From the NCBI GenBank assembly GCA_946480785.1, contig CAMLLD010000040.1:1-59791 (forward strand): a stretch of DNA of 59,791 bases. The letters are read 5' to 3'. Positions within the stretch are counted from its first letter, which is position 1, and every line of letters starts with the position of its first letter. A program made the position numbers and the translations under genes. Positions 33,975-43,465 of this stretch are shown in pieces. This DNA comes from an uncultured Blastocatellia bacterium (GTDB lineage: Bacteria; Acidobacteriota; Blastocatellia; Pyrinomonadales; Pyrinomonadaceae). Under the pieces are notes generated by a model. That model had not been told where the DNA came from. It saw only the letters and a program-made list of their open reading frames with translations, and did not search any database.

Positions 33975-35207
33975 ATGAAACCGCTTATTCTTCTGCTACT
34001 GCTCACGTTTGCCTTCACTGACGCCGCCGCGCAGATCGCTTACATTCGCAACGGCACCGAAATTCGGTTGATCGAACCCGACGGCACGAACGATCGCCGG
34101 CTGTGGACGCATCCGGACGCAACACCGGCGCTCGGTATCAATGGTCTCGCCTGGCGGCCCGATCACAAAGAGCTCGCGTTCTCGAGTGGACACGCAGCGG
34201 TGACGTCGCTCTATCACGCAGACATCTATGCGATTCAGCCGGACGGTACGGGCTTTCGCAAACTCACAAATCCGCCGGATCGCAGTGAGTTCAAACGTTT
34301 TCCGAAAGGAAGCGTCAGCGTGACTGTGCGTAACGATCAGCCAACTTATCTACAGCAACAGGCGAGTAGCGGCGTCTTTATTATTTATGTTGCGGGCGCA
34401 GACGAACCGCAACAGATCACGCTTCCGCCGGGCTCGACGAAGACGCTAGTCTTCAACTCGGTCGCAGACTTCGGTAACAAAGCGCAGGCGATCGTCGCGA
34501 TGTTTGGCAACTATCGTTGGTTTATTCCGGGCGTTGATGTGCAAGCGGGACAAGTAACGAAAGCGCCGGTATTCAGTATCAGCGGCGACGGCTTTGAATA
34601 CTTCGGCGCTTATCGACCGGTGTGGCGCAGTGATGGTTCGCGCGTGAGTTTTCGTTCGGGCGTTTGCACGCTGGGCAGCGTGCCGGTGAATCCGCCGGTT
34701 GGTGAGTTTGTGTCAGAGCCTTTGTTTGGCGGGAAGAATCCGCTCGGCAGTTGCACGTGGGATTGGGGACCGACGCCGGCGCTCGCGAACCAGTTGATCT
34801 ACACGGAAAACGCGTCGAGCGATTCGAGTATCTATCGCATCAGCGAAGGCGGCACGCATCCGGGCACGAAGCTGATTGCGTTTTCCGACATTCAGTATCA
34901 GTTGTTGATTGACTTGCACTGGCTGCCGGATGGATCGGGTTTTCTGTTTTCGAACCAGACGTTGATGCGCGATTCGTCAAACATTTTTCACTACGACTTC
35001 GCGAGCCGGAAGGTGAATCAGGTGACGCATCTTGAGAACGAGTTTGCGCGCACGTTTACGATTTCTCCGGACGGGAAATCGATCGTGTTTGAGCGGGCGA
35101 AGACAGTGGATAAGGACCAAGAAGCGGATCTCTGGATTGCGAGCATTGATGGCAGTAAGATGAAGCTCCTCGTACGAAACGGGTTTGAGCCGTCATGGGC
35201 CAGGTGA
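33975..35207 (+). CDS. TolB-like WD40 propeller secreted protein
   Basis: 410 residues from ATG at 33975 with a signal peptide (MKPLILLLLLTFAFTDAAAQ). Repeated WD40/TolB motifs: IRLIEPDGTNDRRLW, YAIQPDGTGFRKLT, WLPDGSGFLFSN and ISPDGKSIVFERA. No catalytic domain, so a binding or scaffolding protein of unknown partner. Its 3' end overlaps the dehydratase start by 13 nt; it is divergent from the S9 peptidase gene. Confidence 0.82.
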   Translation: MKPLILLLLLTFAFTDAAAQIAYIRNGTEIRLIEPDGTNDRRLWTHPDATPALGINGLAWRPDHKELAFSSGHAAVTSLYHADIYAIQPDGTGFRKLTNPPDRSEFKRFPKGSVSVTVRNDQPTYLQQQASSGVFIIYVAGADEPQQITLPPGSTKTLVFNSVADFGNKAQAIVAMFGNYRWFIPGVDVQAGQVTKAPVFSISGDGFEYFGAYRPVWRSDGSRVSFRSGVCTLGSVPVNPPVGEFVSEPLFGGKNPLGSCTWDWGPTPALANQLIYTENASSDSSIYRISEGGTHPGTKLIAFSDIQYQLLIDLHWLPDGSGFLFSNQTLMRDSSNIFHYDFASRKVNQVTHLENEFARTFTISPDGKSIVFERAKTVDKDQEADLWIASIDGSKMKLLVRNGFEPSWAR

Positions 35208-36166
35208 TCTCTTTAGCTGCAATTGAGGAAGCGCGTCGCGTGATTGTCGGGTCCGCGATCCGCACGCCGTTGGTGCGTCTCAATGTCGACGCCGCGCCGG
35301 CGGAGATTTATCTCAAGCTCGAAAACCTGCAACCGATCGGGTCGTTCAAGATTCGTGGGGCGGCGAATGCGATCGCGCACTTGAGTCCTGAACAGTTGAA
35401 ACGCGGAGTGGTGACCGCGTCGGCGGGGAACATGGCCCAGGGTGTCGCGTGGTGTGCGCGCTCGCTTGGGATTTTGTGTACGGTGATCGCGCCGGACACT
35501 GCGCCTGACGCGAAGGTGCACGCGATCGAGCGGCTCGGTGGGCGTGTGATCAAGGTGCCGTTTGCTGATTGGTGGCGTGCGTTTGAGGAGCGGGCGTTTG
35601 CGGGTGTTGAAGGAACTTTCATTCACTCGTTCGACGATCCGCATGTGATGGCCGGCAACGGCACGATCGCGCTCGAGATACTGGAAGACTTGCCAGATCC
35701 GGATGCGATCGTGATTCCGTGGGGCGGCGGTGGGCTCACGTGTGGGATCGCGTCCGCAATCCGCGAACTCCACATGAAGGGTGAATTGAGATCTCGTTAC
35801 CGGATCTACGCGGCTGAAGCCGCGACTGCCGCGCCACTCGCCGCTTCTCTCGCCGCCGATGCGCCAACCGAAGTCGACTACCAACCATCATGGGTCGACG
35901 GCATCGGCGCGAAAGCAGTCTTCCCACAAATGTTCGAACGCGCCCGAAACTTAATCGACGGCTCGCTCGTCGCCGATCTCAATTCCGTCGCCGAAGCACT
36001 CCGCCTACTCATCACGCGCAACCACATCGTCGCCGAAGGCGCAGGCGCATGCTCCGTCGCGTGCGCCCTCGCCGGCCAGGCTGGCCCCGGCAAGATCGTC
36101 TGCATGGTCTCCGGCGGCAACCTCGACGCCGCGAAACTCGCACGCATTCTCAACGGCGAACTGTAG
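35195..36166 (+). CDS. Threonine/serine dehydratase-like PLP enzyme
   Basis: 323 residues, fold-type II PLP enzyme: Schiff-base Lys in GSFKIRGA, ASAGNMAQGVA (phosphate and carboxylate site), GGGGLTCGIA glycine loop and VSGGNLDA near the end. Similar to the catalytic domain of threonine dehydratase (TdcB/IlvA) without a regulatory ACT domain. Deamination of Thr/Ser to a 2-oxoacid is likely, but serine racemase is also possible. Confidence 0.88.
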   Translation: MGQVISLAAIEEARRVIVGSAIRTPLVRLNVDAAPAEIYLKLENLQPIGSFKIRGAANAIAHLSPEQLKRGVVTASAGNMAQGVAWCARSLGILCTVIAPDTAPDAKVHAIERLGGRVIKVPFADWWRAFEERAFAGVEGTFIHSFDDPHVMAGNGTIALEILEDLPDPDAIVIPWGGGGLTCGIASAIRELHMKGELRSRYRIYAAEAATAAPLAASLAADAPTEVDYQPSWVDGIGAKAVFPQMFERARNLIDGSLVADLNSVAEALRLLITRNHIVAEGAGACSVACALAGQAGPGKIVCMVSGGNLDAAKLARILNGEL

Positions 36167-36369
36167 TTCCAGCCACTGCGAAATGGACAACTCGGCACGC
36201 TTCTGTTCGCGGATTGAGGCGTGCGAACTACGTTGCACTTCGGAAATACGTTTGTGACGACCTGCTGCGAGCATCCCGTGCAGTATGTTCAGTAAGCCCC
36301 GCATTCTTACGTTAACTGAATTCAGCAGAGATTAGATCTAACCAGACGAGCAGGGGAAAGGAGACAGAC

Positions 36370-38250
36370 ATGTCAACGAAATACGACGATCGCGACAACG
36401 ACCGTGATTCCCAGAGTTACGGCCGTCGCTCGGAATCAGATTACGGTCGCTCCTGGGGCGGACGCGCCCAGGGCGGTTATCGCTCCGGCAGCCGCGATAG
36501 AGACAACGAACGCTACGGCCGCGAAGGTGGTTACGGTGGCGAGAGCAGCAGCCGAGGAAGCGAATACGGCCGCAGTGGCAGCAGCGATTACAGCAGCAGA
36601 GGCGGAAGCGGAAGCTACGGCAGAGAGAGCGAGTACGGGAGCAGAGGCAGCAGCGATTACGGCAGAAGCAGCAGCGACTACGGTCGCAGTAGTGAATACG
36701 GCGGTCGCGGTGGTGAATACGGTCGCAGCGGCGGTAGCGAGTACGGCGGTGGCAGCCGCTCGGGCTCGCGCGGTTATGAGGGCAGCTTCGACACGAGTCG
36801 TCGCGGTTATGGAAGTTCCGGACACGGCGGTTGGGAATCAGAACGAGACGACGACGATCGCGATGAGCGATACGGTGGCTCAATGGGTGGTTACGGCCAA
36901 TCGAGCCGCGGGTATGGTCAGAGTTATGGACGCGGCGGCAGCTACGGTCAATCGAGCGGTGGTTACGGTGGGTCGAGCGGCGGTTCGGGCGGTGGCTATG
37001 GTCAGTCGAGCGGCAGCTACGGTCAGTCGGGCGGCAGTTATGGCCAATCGAGCGGCGGCTATGGTCAGTCAAGCGGCTATGGCCAATCAAGTAGCGGCTA
37101 CGGTCAGTCGAGTGGCGGTTATGGTAAGTCGGGGAGTTCCGATCGCGAACGAAACTATGGTCAGAGTGATTATGGCCAGTCCGGTCGCTATGGTTCGTCC
37201 AGCAATTATGGCGAGGGCGGCAGCTACGGAAAGTCCGGCGGCTACATGGACCGTTACAACTATCCGTCGGGCTTCCGTTCGGATCGTTCGTACGGCGAAG
37301 GCGGCGGCAGCCAGGGCTACGGTCGTGGTGACTACGATCGCAGCCGGTACGGTCGCAGTGAAGAGCGTTGGGGACGTGGTGAAGAACGTGGTGGTTCCGG
37401 TGGTGGTGAAGAACGTGGCTGGTGGGACCGCGCCTCAGACGCAGTTGCTTCGTGGTTTGGCGATGAAGACGCCGAAAAACGACGGCAGATGGACGCCCAA
37501 CGTCGCGGACGTGGACCAAAGGACTATCGTCGATCCGACGAACGCATTCGCGAAGACATCAACGACCGGCTGGGCCAGGATTATTACCTCGACGCGTTTG
37601 AAGTCGTCGTGGCGGTTGATAACGGCGAGGTGACTCTGACAGGCAACGTCAACAGTCGCGACGACAAGCGCCGCGCGGAAGACATCGCGGAGTCAGTGTC
37701 CGGTGTGAACAACGTTGAGAACAGACTGCGCGTGCGACGCGGAACTGAGTCGTCAGGTAGTCAGAGCAGCGGAACTTACGGTACGCAAGGCACAAGCAGT
37801 TACGGTAGCCAAAGTACTGGCAGTCACAGCACTGGGACTTCCGGCTCTGGAAGCTATGGCGCCGGCACTGGAACTTCCGGCGCCGGAACTTACGGAACCG
37901 GTAGTGAAGGCATGGGGACGTCCGGCAGCAGCACAGGAACCTCCGGCACTAGCACAGGTACCTCGAGCAGCATGGGAACCTCCGGCACTAGCACCGGCGG
38001 ATCTTCAACTGGCTCCAGCACCGGCACAAGCGGCAGCGAAGGAACTTCAGGCCAAAGCACCAGCACGAGTTCACCAACGTCAACCTCCTCAGCCGCAGCG
38101 GGCGCAGGCACCGGCGGCTCGAGCACAGGCACGAGTGGTACAAGCGGAACAACGGGGACGAGCGGCGGCAAAGGCGGCAGGGGCAGCAGCTCCGGAAGCA
38201 GCAGCGGAACATCAAGCCGTTCGGGCAGCAGTGGAAGTTCCGAAACTTAA
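36370..38250 (+). CDS. BON-domain protein with FUS-like SYG/Q prion-like repeats
   Basis: 626 residues, no signal peptide or TM, so probably cytoplasmic. Residues 1-350: low complexity with some 40 Tyr, mostly in (S/G/D/E)YG, including tandem GYGQSSG units (about 170-260). Residues about 355-387: basic/acidic linker with WWDRASDAVASWFGDEDAEK. Residues 388-457: a BON domain (DERIREDINDRLGQDYYLDA, VTLTGNV, RRAEDIAESVSGVNNVENRL). Residues 458-626: Gly/Ser/Thr tail (SGTSTGTS-type). AAAGGAG lies 6 nt before the ATG. BON domains bind membranes or mediate oligomerisation. Long frames in the other five readings are by-products of the repeat. Confidence 0.92.
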   Translation: MSTKYDDRDNDRDSQSYGRRSESDYGRSWGGRAQGGYRSGSRDRDNERYGREGGYGGESSSRGSEYGRSGSSDYSSRGGSGSYGRESEYGSRGSSDYGRSSSDYGRSSEYGGRGGEYGRSGGSEYGGGSRSGSRGYEGSFDTSRRGYGSSGHGGWESERDDDDRDERYGGSMGGYGQSSRGYGQSYGRGGSYGQSSGGYGGSSGGSGGGYGQSSGSYGQSGGSYGQSSGGYGQSSGYGQSSSGYGQSSGGYGKSGSSDRERNYGQSDYGQSGRYGSSSNYGEGGSYGKSGGYMDRYNYPSGFRSDRSYGEGGGSQGYGRGDYDRSRYGRSEERWGRGEERGGSGGGEERGWWDRASDAVASWFGDEDAEKRRQMDAQRRGRGPKDYRRSDERIREDINDRLGQDYYLDAFEVVVAVDNGEVTLTGNVNSRDDKRRAEDIAESVSGVNNVENRLRVRRGTESSGSQSSGTYGTQGTSSYGSQSTGSHSTGTSGSGSYGAGTGTSGAGTYGTGSEGMGTSGSSTGTSGTSTGTSSSMGTSGTSTGGSSTGSSTGTSGSEGTSGQSTSTSSPTSTSSAAAGAGTGGSSTGTSGTSGTTGTSGGKGGRGSSSGSSSGTSSRSGSSGSSET

Positions 38251-38279
38251 ACTCCGACTACGCGAGTGCTCACTCTCTA

Positions 38280-38313
38280 TATGAGCGCGAGCAAGATATG
38301 AGCGCGAGCAAGC
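38280..38313. repeat. 17-bp tandem duplication
   Basis: TATGAGCGCGAGCAAGA is repeated directly twice (38280 and 38297), just after the BON gene. No clear function; likely slippage. Confidence 0.5.
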
Positions 38314-38332
38314 GCGCAACTCAGCACACAAC

Positions 38333-38368
38333 AAAAACGCCTCGCCTGAACCAAGGCGAGGCGTTTTT
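38333..38368. terminator. Bidirectional intrinsic terminator
   Basis: AAAAACGCCTCGCC, loop TGAACCAA, GGCGAGGCGTTTTT: perfect 14-bp symmetric stem with A-tract before and T-tract after. It ends the BON transcript. The rest of 38369-38589 shows no gene. Confidence 0.85.
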
Positions 38369-38589
38369 GCTCCCTCTATCGCGAGCCGATCGAGCGCTTC
38401 ACACAGTTACCGTTGCACCTCTGAAACGTTTTTCCACTTCCCGCCATTAGTGGTTGAAGTCACCTAGACCATACAAAAAGGCGACGGCTCTTTCCCCAAC
38501 GAGCACAACTAACAAAACAGATCTTCCGCCATCAACCTAACGTTGACCGGTCAATGCTCGGGTACGCGAGCCGTCCAAAGGAGAATGCC

Positions 38590-40692
38590 ATGTTCATAAA
38601 GAAGCTGGTTTCTATTTGTGCGTTGGTTGCGCTCCTGAGCGCCTGCGGAACGAAAACGCTGGTCACAAAAGTAGACCCAAGTCAGACCGGACGCCCTGCG
38701 GATGGCGTCTTGTTCTCGCTACCCGAAACACTAGTCGTCGCGGAGATCCCGGTATCGAGAGTTTCATCGAGTCCGGGAATGTTTAGTGAGTGGACGGAAT
38801 TCTTTTATCCGGAGCTTTCCAGTAATGAATACGTCACTGAAGAAGGAACCACGTTCAAGCTTGGTGCGCCAACCTTCACCACGCGCGGCCAAACCGATCC
38901 GAACAACGTTTACATGGCCCACATCAAGGCCGGGAAGTTTGAGACTAAGACGTTGCTGTTGGAATTCAACGACGACGGGATAATCGCGCGTACTGAAACG
39001 TCTTCAAAGAATGAATCGATTGACGTTATTACTTCCGGCATAAAAGCCGCCGCTGCGTTCGCGGCGCCATTGCTTCCTTTTGGCGCCGCTGCGGCGCCGC
39101 TCGGACGAGAGGGGTTGACTAGAGATTTGGCGGACGATGAGGAGTATTTCAAAAGTAAACTCACCCCGAGAGCACTCGCGCTTTACAACAGTCTCGACCA
39201 GGCTACTCGCGACAAGTTGCGTGATAACTTCGGTTATCAGTTCCTGTTGTATGTAGTCGAAGCAACATCGACAGAGAGCAACGACTCAGTCGGAATCGAA
39301 TTCTTCTTCACGCTCAACGACAACCAATGGGACATCGTCGAACAGATGCCGCACTCCGCCACGCCGTGTCCGCCGCTCCCGCCACCGAGTACACACGCGG
39401 CCGTTGTCATTGGTCGTAACGCTCCTCCTCCGAATCCTGGTCCTTGCCTGGCGCCTGATACATTACGCGAGCTTGCTCGTGCTCTAAAGGCCTATAACAA
39501 GATTCAGGAACTCAAGTTGAAACGACAGGATTATCTGAGCGAGAGCCAGCCGGCGCAGCCACCGACCAGCACGCTGCTTGAATTTCGGTTGAAACAGATA
39601 GACGACCAAATCAAGACCCTGGAGCAGACCTACTTTTTCGGAACAACTTCCGAGACTGCGTCCACCGCGAAATTCGAATTCAAACCGACCTTCGCGGGGA
39701 TGAACCAGGATCTGTTTACCTATTCAGCCGGTGGACGTAAGCCCGGCTTTTGTGTGGTAAGTCCCGAAGTTTCAGGTATCTTCAAAGCAACGTGGCCCAA
39801 GAGCCTTAAAGGTGACTGCCGCGAATCTTCACCGGATTTCATAGCCAGTGATTTTCGCGATCTGAAATCACTCGCAAAGAAACTCCTTGCGGGCGCCGGA
39901 GCTAACGGCGATCCGGTTTCCCAGTACCTTTATCCTCTATTGCATAACGCTGGTGGTCTCTTGAACCTGGTTGAAACCTCCCAACAAAGAGAACAGCTCC
40001 TTCGAGCTTTGATGTTGGACTTGAACAACGTCGTAAATAGCGGCGCTTCCATTTACACGGGAGCACGTTTCCGGAACGTCCAGTTGTCGGCTGACACGAT
40101 CAAGCTCATCAATACGCCTGGTCCCACACCCGCGCAACTCAATCGTCTACTCATCGAAGACGCTTACCAGAGTGAGATCTTCAGGTTAAGCGGCGCGACG
40201 CCGCTTCAAGTTACGCTGAACGTTGATACGCCGCCTGCCGGGTTCGCTAATACAGTCACAACAGCTCGACTTTCGCAATCTGGCGAGCGCGGTTTTCCAT
40301 ATCGCGTCCCGGCACTCACAATCGCTCGCTTAGTCGATAACAATGTCGAACGCGGTCGCAGCGAGGTGCGAATTGCGCAGTTTGGTCCGGTGGAGACTCT
40401 GCCGGCGTCGCTCGGCGGTCGCAGGTCCAGCTACAAGATCACCTACTACGACGCAAACGGCGCGATCAAAACTTTCGACATGTCAGCGGATGCTCTCATT
40501 CAGCAGTCGAACGTCACTGATCTAACCGACGCGGCGACCACCCTGCGCGACGCCGAAACAACACGCCTGAAGCGCGAAACGGACATCCTGAAGGCGAAGA
40601 AAGACAAGCTCGATGCGGAGAAGGCCTTGCGCGAAGCACAGGAAGCAGCGTCGCCATCGCCGTCTCCTTCGCCGTCACCCCAGCAGAATTAA
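38590..40692 (+). CDS. Large lipoprotein of unknown function
   Basis: 700 residues from ATG at 38590, 6 nt after AAGGAG, with lipobox LLSAC. Exported and lipid-anchored. The middle has no recognised domain; residues about 650-690 are a charged coiled coil (LRDAETTRLKRETDILKAKK-type), ending in Ser-Pro repeats (SPSPSPSP) that resemble a flexible spacer. It ends 15 nt before the M4 protease gene, so the two are probably co-transcribed and may act together. Confidence 0.82.
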   Translation: MFIKKLVSICALVALLSACGTKTLVTKVDPSQTGRPADGVLFSLPETLVVAEIPVSRVSSSPGMFSEWTEFFYPELSSNEYVTEEGTTFKLGAPTFTTRGQTDPNNVYMAHIKAGKFETKTLLLEFNDDGIIARTETSSKNESIDVITSGIKAAAAFAAPLLPFGAAAAPLGREGLTRDLADDEEYFKSKLTPRALALYNSLDQATRDKLRDNFGYQFLLYVVEATSTESNDSVGIEFFFTLNDNQWDIVEQMPHSATPCPPLPPPSTHAAVVIGRNAPPPNPGPCLAPDTLRELARALKAYNKIQELKLKRQDYLSESQPAQPPTSTLLEFRLKQIDDQIKTLEQTYFFGTTSETASTAKFEFKPTFAGMNQDLFTYSAGGRKPGFCVVSPEVSGIFKATWPKSLKGDCRESSPDFIASDFRDLKSLAKKLLAGAGANGDPVSQYLYPLLHNAGGLLNLVETSQQREQLLRALMLDLNNVVNSGASIYTGARFRNVQLSADTIKLINTPGPTPAQLNRLLIEDAYQSEIFRLSGATPLQVTLNVDTPPAGFANTVTTARLSQSGERGFPYRVPALTIARLVDNNVERGRSEVRIAQFGPVETLPASLGGRRSSYKITYYDANGAIKTFDMSADALIQQSNVTDLTDAATTLRDAETTRLKRETDILKAKKDKLDAEKALREAQEAASPSPSPSPSPQQN

Positions 40693-40707
40693 CGGAGGCC
40701 ACGATCA

Positions 40708-42339
40708 ATGCCACGCAAAGGATGGAGATCACACGGCTTTCACGTTGAGGAGCGGGCGGACGCACTCGCGTCCGTCCGCTCAGACGCAGCGCCAGCGGCT
40801 GAGGCGGCCGAAGTTGTTAGCGACGCAGACGTCGACGCGGATGTCAGCCCGGAAGGCGCTGCCCAACGTCATCTCTACGGAGTCTTCGCTAATGAAGCGC
40901 TACCTGAAATCACTAATCCAAACGTTGATGGTGAATCAAGCACCTTCGAGTTGGCGGCCTCAGACTATTCTGAAATAACGGGCACCAGAATCGTTCGCTT
41001 TAACCAACGCTTGAAGGGCGTGCGAATTCATGGTTCGTCTGTCACCGTCGAGTTGGATCAAAACAATGAACTGGTCGCACTGAATTCAGCGTTGGGTGAA
41101 CCTCAGGGTGTTTCTCCAACACCGGCTATCTCGTCTGCAGACGCGCAAACGATCGTTCGCAATTACGCCAATCCGCCGGCTGATTTTGCACTGCCGGAAC
41201 CCGAGCTGGTCTATTACCTGGAAACGGAAGCAGACGAGTGGCATTTAGCCTTCTTCATGCCGGAAATTGTTAGCTCGGCAACGGGCAGGGACGATGCGCC
41301 GCCCTTGTTGGCGGACTACGTCGTTGATGCTCATTCGGGAGAGATCATTGCCGTGCTCCCACGTATGTGCGCGGCCAATGGGGTTGATGAACTGAATCAG
41401 CAGCGGCAGTTCGAAACAAGCTTCGATCTAATTACCGCCGGTCAGGAATTACGAAATGCAACTCTCAATATCTTGACAAGGGATTTTCGGTTTCAGGACA
41501 TTGGCACGAGCACGGTTAATTTGCCGGGCCAGAACATAATCGCGCCGCCTTTGCCGTGGAGTCCGGCTGCGGTCAGTGCGCATGCGAATGCTGAAATCGT
41601 GGCGCGGTTTTTTGCCGAGATACTCCGTCGTCGCGGTCCGGACGGCAGGGGCGGACCGTTTGTTTCCAGCATCAATTGCGTTTGCGCGCAGTTGGGAAGT
41701 CACGGTCAGGAGTGGCTGAATAGTTTTTGGATCAACCAGCAGGTCGTCTTCGGCCAACGCCGGAATGGCGCGGGCTTTCGCTCGTTTGCCGCGGCGTTGG
41801 ATCTGGTGGCGCATGAGTTTTTTCATGGCGTAAGCGGAGCGAATCCGCCGCGACTCGCTTATCAAAACGAGACTGGCGCTCTGAATGAATCGTACTCAGA
41901 TATTTTTGGCGTGCTGGTAGCGAACGCACTGAATCCCGATTTCTCTGTCTGGCGCTGGCAAATCGGCGCGGATACCGGCAGTCCCCTGCGCGACCTGAGC
42001 GATCCCACTCGTTTTGGTCAACCGGATCACATGAGCAACTTTCGCCACCTGCCGGCTAATAACGACTTCGGAGGCGTCCACTTAAACTCCGGCATTCACA
42101 ACAAAGCGGCATTCAATATCATGACCGCACGCGATGCGCAGGGTCGTTTCCTGTTTTCGCCTCGTTTCATTGCCGAGCTCTTTTACTCCGCGCTGGGCCA
42201 TCTCAGCGCAACGGCGCTTTTCACAGACAGCCGGCGGGTCGTGGAGATCACCGCGCGGACACTGCTCCCCAACGATGCTTCGAAGGAAGCGCGACTCGCC
42301 GCGATCTCGCAGGGTTTTGCGACGGTTGGTATTGCCTGA
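40708..42339 (+). CDS. M4 (thermolysin-family) metalloprotease without signal peptide
   Basis: 543 residues. An N-terminal FTP/PepSY-type propeptide region (about 40-215) precedes the catalytic domain. Zinc ligands are His369 and His373 in HEFFHG and Glu394 in NESYSD, all present; the active-site His lies in HLNSGIHNK near 458. No signal peptide or TM precedes the propeptide (MPRKGWRSHGFHVEE start), which is unusual for thermolysins but known for protealysin-type enzymes. Downstream of a lipoprotein gene. Confidence 0.9.
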   Translation: MPRKGWRSHGFHVEERADALASVRSDAAPAAEAAEVVSDADVDADVSPEGAAQRHLYGVFANEALPEITNPNVDGESSTFELAASDYSEITGTRIVRFNQRLKGVRIHGSSVTVELDQNNELVALNSALGEPQGVSPTPAISSADAQTIVRNYANPPADFALPEPELVYYLETEADEWHLAFFMPEIVSSATGRDDAPPLLADYVVDAHSGEIIAVLPRMCAANGVDELNQQRQFETSFDLITAGQELRNATLNILTRDFRFQDIGTSTVNLPGQNIIAPPLPWSPAAVSAHANAEIVARFFAEILRRRGPDGRGGPFVSSINCVCAQLGSHGQEWLNSFWINQQVVFGQRRNGAGFRSFAAALDLVAHEFFHGVSGANPPRLAYQNETGALNESYSDIFGVLVANALNPDFSVWRWQIGADTGSPLRDLSDPTRFGQPDHMSNFRHLPANNDFGGVHLNSGIHNKAAFNIMTARDAQGRFLFSPRFIAELFYSALGHLSATALFTDSRRVVEITARTLLPNDASKEARLAAISQGFATVGIA

Positions 42340-42363
42340 GACTGTCGCCGCCGGAATAAAAAT

Positions 42364-42387
42364 AGAGGCCACGTCGCCGTGGCCTCT
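42364..42387 (+). terminator. Strong stem-loop after the M4 protease gene
   Basis: AGAGGCCACG, loop TCGC, CGTGGCCTCT: perfect 10-bp stem shortly after the M4 stop, but followed by CCGGAAATC rather than a T-run. Possibly Rho-assisted or an RNA stabiliser. The remainder of 42388-42661 holds no gene that I can support. Confidence 0.5.
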
Positions 42388-42661
42388 CCGGAAATCATTT
42401 AAGAAGTATTGCGCTCAACCGTGGATCCCGAACTCCCCTTCGAACCCCACGACAGAATGCTAGCTCCTCAAACAATCGGTGTAGAAGGTGTCCTCCCCGG
42501 TGGAATCACTTCTTGCGAAGTGTTCACTACACCACATTCTCAAGGACGGCTCAATGTAGTATCGGAGTTCTGCCGGCCGCATTAGAATTGTGATTTACGG
42601 CGAGTTTACGGGAACGGACTTGAGCCTCGTGGGATTAACGGCAGGAGTGCGACGTGAATGA

Positions 42662-43465
42662 TCAGATCGGTTTGCTCAGTTGCTCGTTCAAACGTTCTCG
42701 ATAACGCCGGCTCATGATGAGTCGCGTACCGTCGCGCATGATGACAACGTACTCACCCTTGGCCCACGGTTGCACTTCCTTGACGCGGTCGAGGTTGACG
42801 ATGGTCGAGCGATGTATCCGCATAAAACGGTCGGGATTAAGTTTCGCTTCCATGGCCGTCATCGTCTCGCGCATCAAGTGAGAATCGCGGCCCACTTGCA
42901 GGCGCACATAATTTCCCACCGTCCGCATCCAATCGATTTCTTCGACCCTGAGAAACACTACGCGGCCACCTGACTTGATAATGAAACGATCGGGTGTTCC
43001 CTGCTCCCGCCGCAAATCCGCTAACAACGACAGAAGCTGATGATTGACGTCTCCATTTTGCAACCGGCCAATCATTGTCCTGGCTCGTTCCAGAGTTTTT
43101 TGAAAGCGGCTGCGATCGAAAGGCTTCAGCAGATAGTCGAGCGCGTTAACTTCGAAGGCCTTCAACGCATACTGATCGTAAGCAGTCACGAAGATCACGG
43201 TGGGCATTCGTTCAGCGCCGATAGTCTTGATCACTTCAAAACCATCCATCGCCGGCATTTGTACGTCGAGGAAAACGAGGTCGGGAGTCAGCTCGCTAAT
43301 TGAACTAACCGCTTTGAATCCATCGGAGCATTCGCCAATCACTTCAACGCTCGAATCGTGCGCCAGCAGACTCCTGATTCTTCTGCGCGCGAGCGGTTCA
43401 TCATCGACGATCAAGGCGCGAATCTTCGTTAAGTCAGCGTCACGCATAAGCTTTTGAGTTGCCAT
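42662..43465 (-). CDS. LytTR-family response regulator
   Basis: 267 residues: receiver with Asp21-Asp22, phospho-acceptor Asp67 (VFLDVQMP) and Lys in LLKPFD, then a LytTR DNA-binding domain (IDWMRTVGNYVRL, FMRIHRSTIVNLDRVKEV, RRYRERLNEQL). An internal ATG at 43447 is an alternative start. The start overlaps the kinase gene by 26 nt; together they form a LytS/LytT-type pair, target unknown. Confidence 0.92.
   Translation of the reverse strand: MATQKLMRDADLTKIRALIVDDEPLARRRIRSLLAHDSSVEVIGECSDGFKAVSSISELTPDLVFLDVQMPAMDGFEVIKTIGAERMPTVIFVTAYDQYALKAFEVNALDYLLKPFDRSRFQKTLERARTMIGRLQNGDVNHQLLSLLADLRREQGTPDRFIIKSGGRVVFLRVEEIDWMRTVGNYVRLQVGRDSHLMRETMTAMEAKLNPDRFMRIHRSTIVNLDRVKEVQPWAKGEYVVIMRDGTRLIMSRRYRERLNEQLSKPI

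Noticed and set aside
36338..37519. Long minus-strand frame (393 codons) and a plus-strand frame at 36404-37633 over the SYG-repeat gene
   Set aside because: Their compositions (Arg/His-rich, or Ala/Val-rich) are the mirror of the repetitive codons of the BON gene, which alone has a domain, a ribosome-binding site and a terminator.
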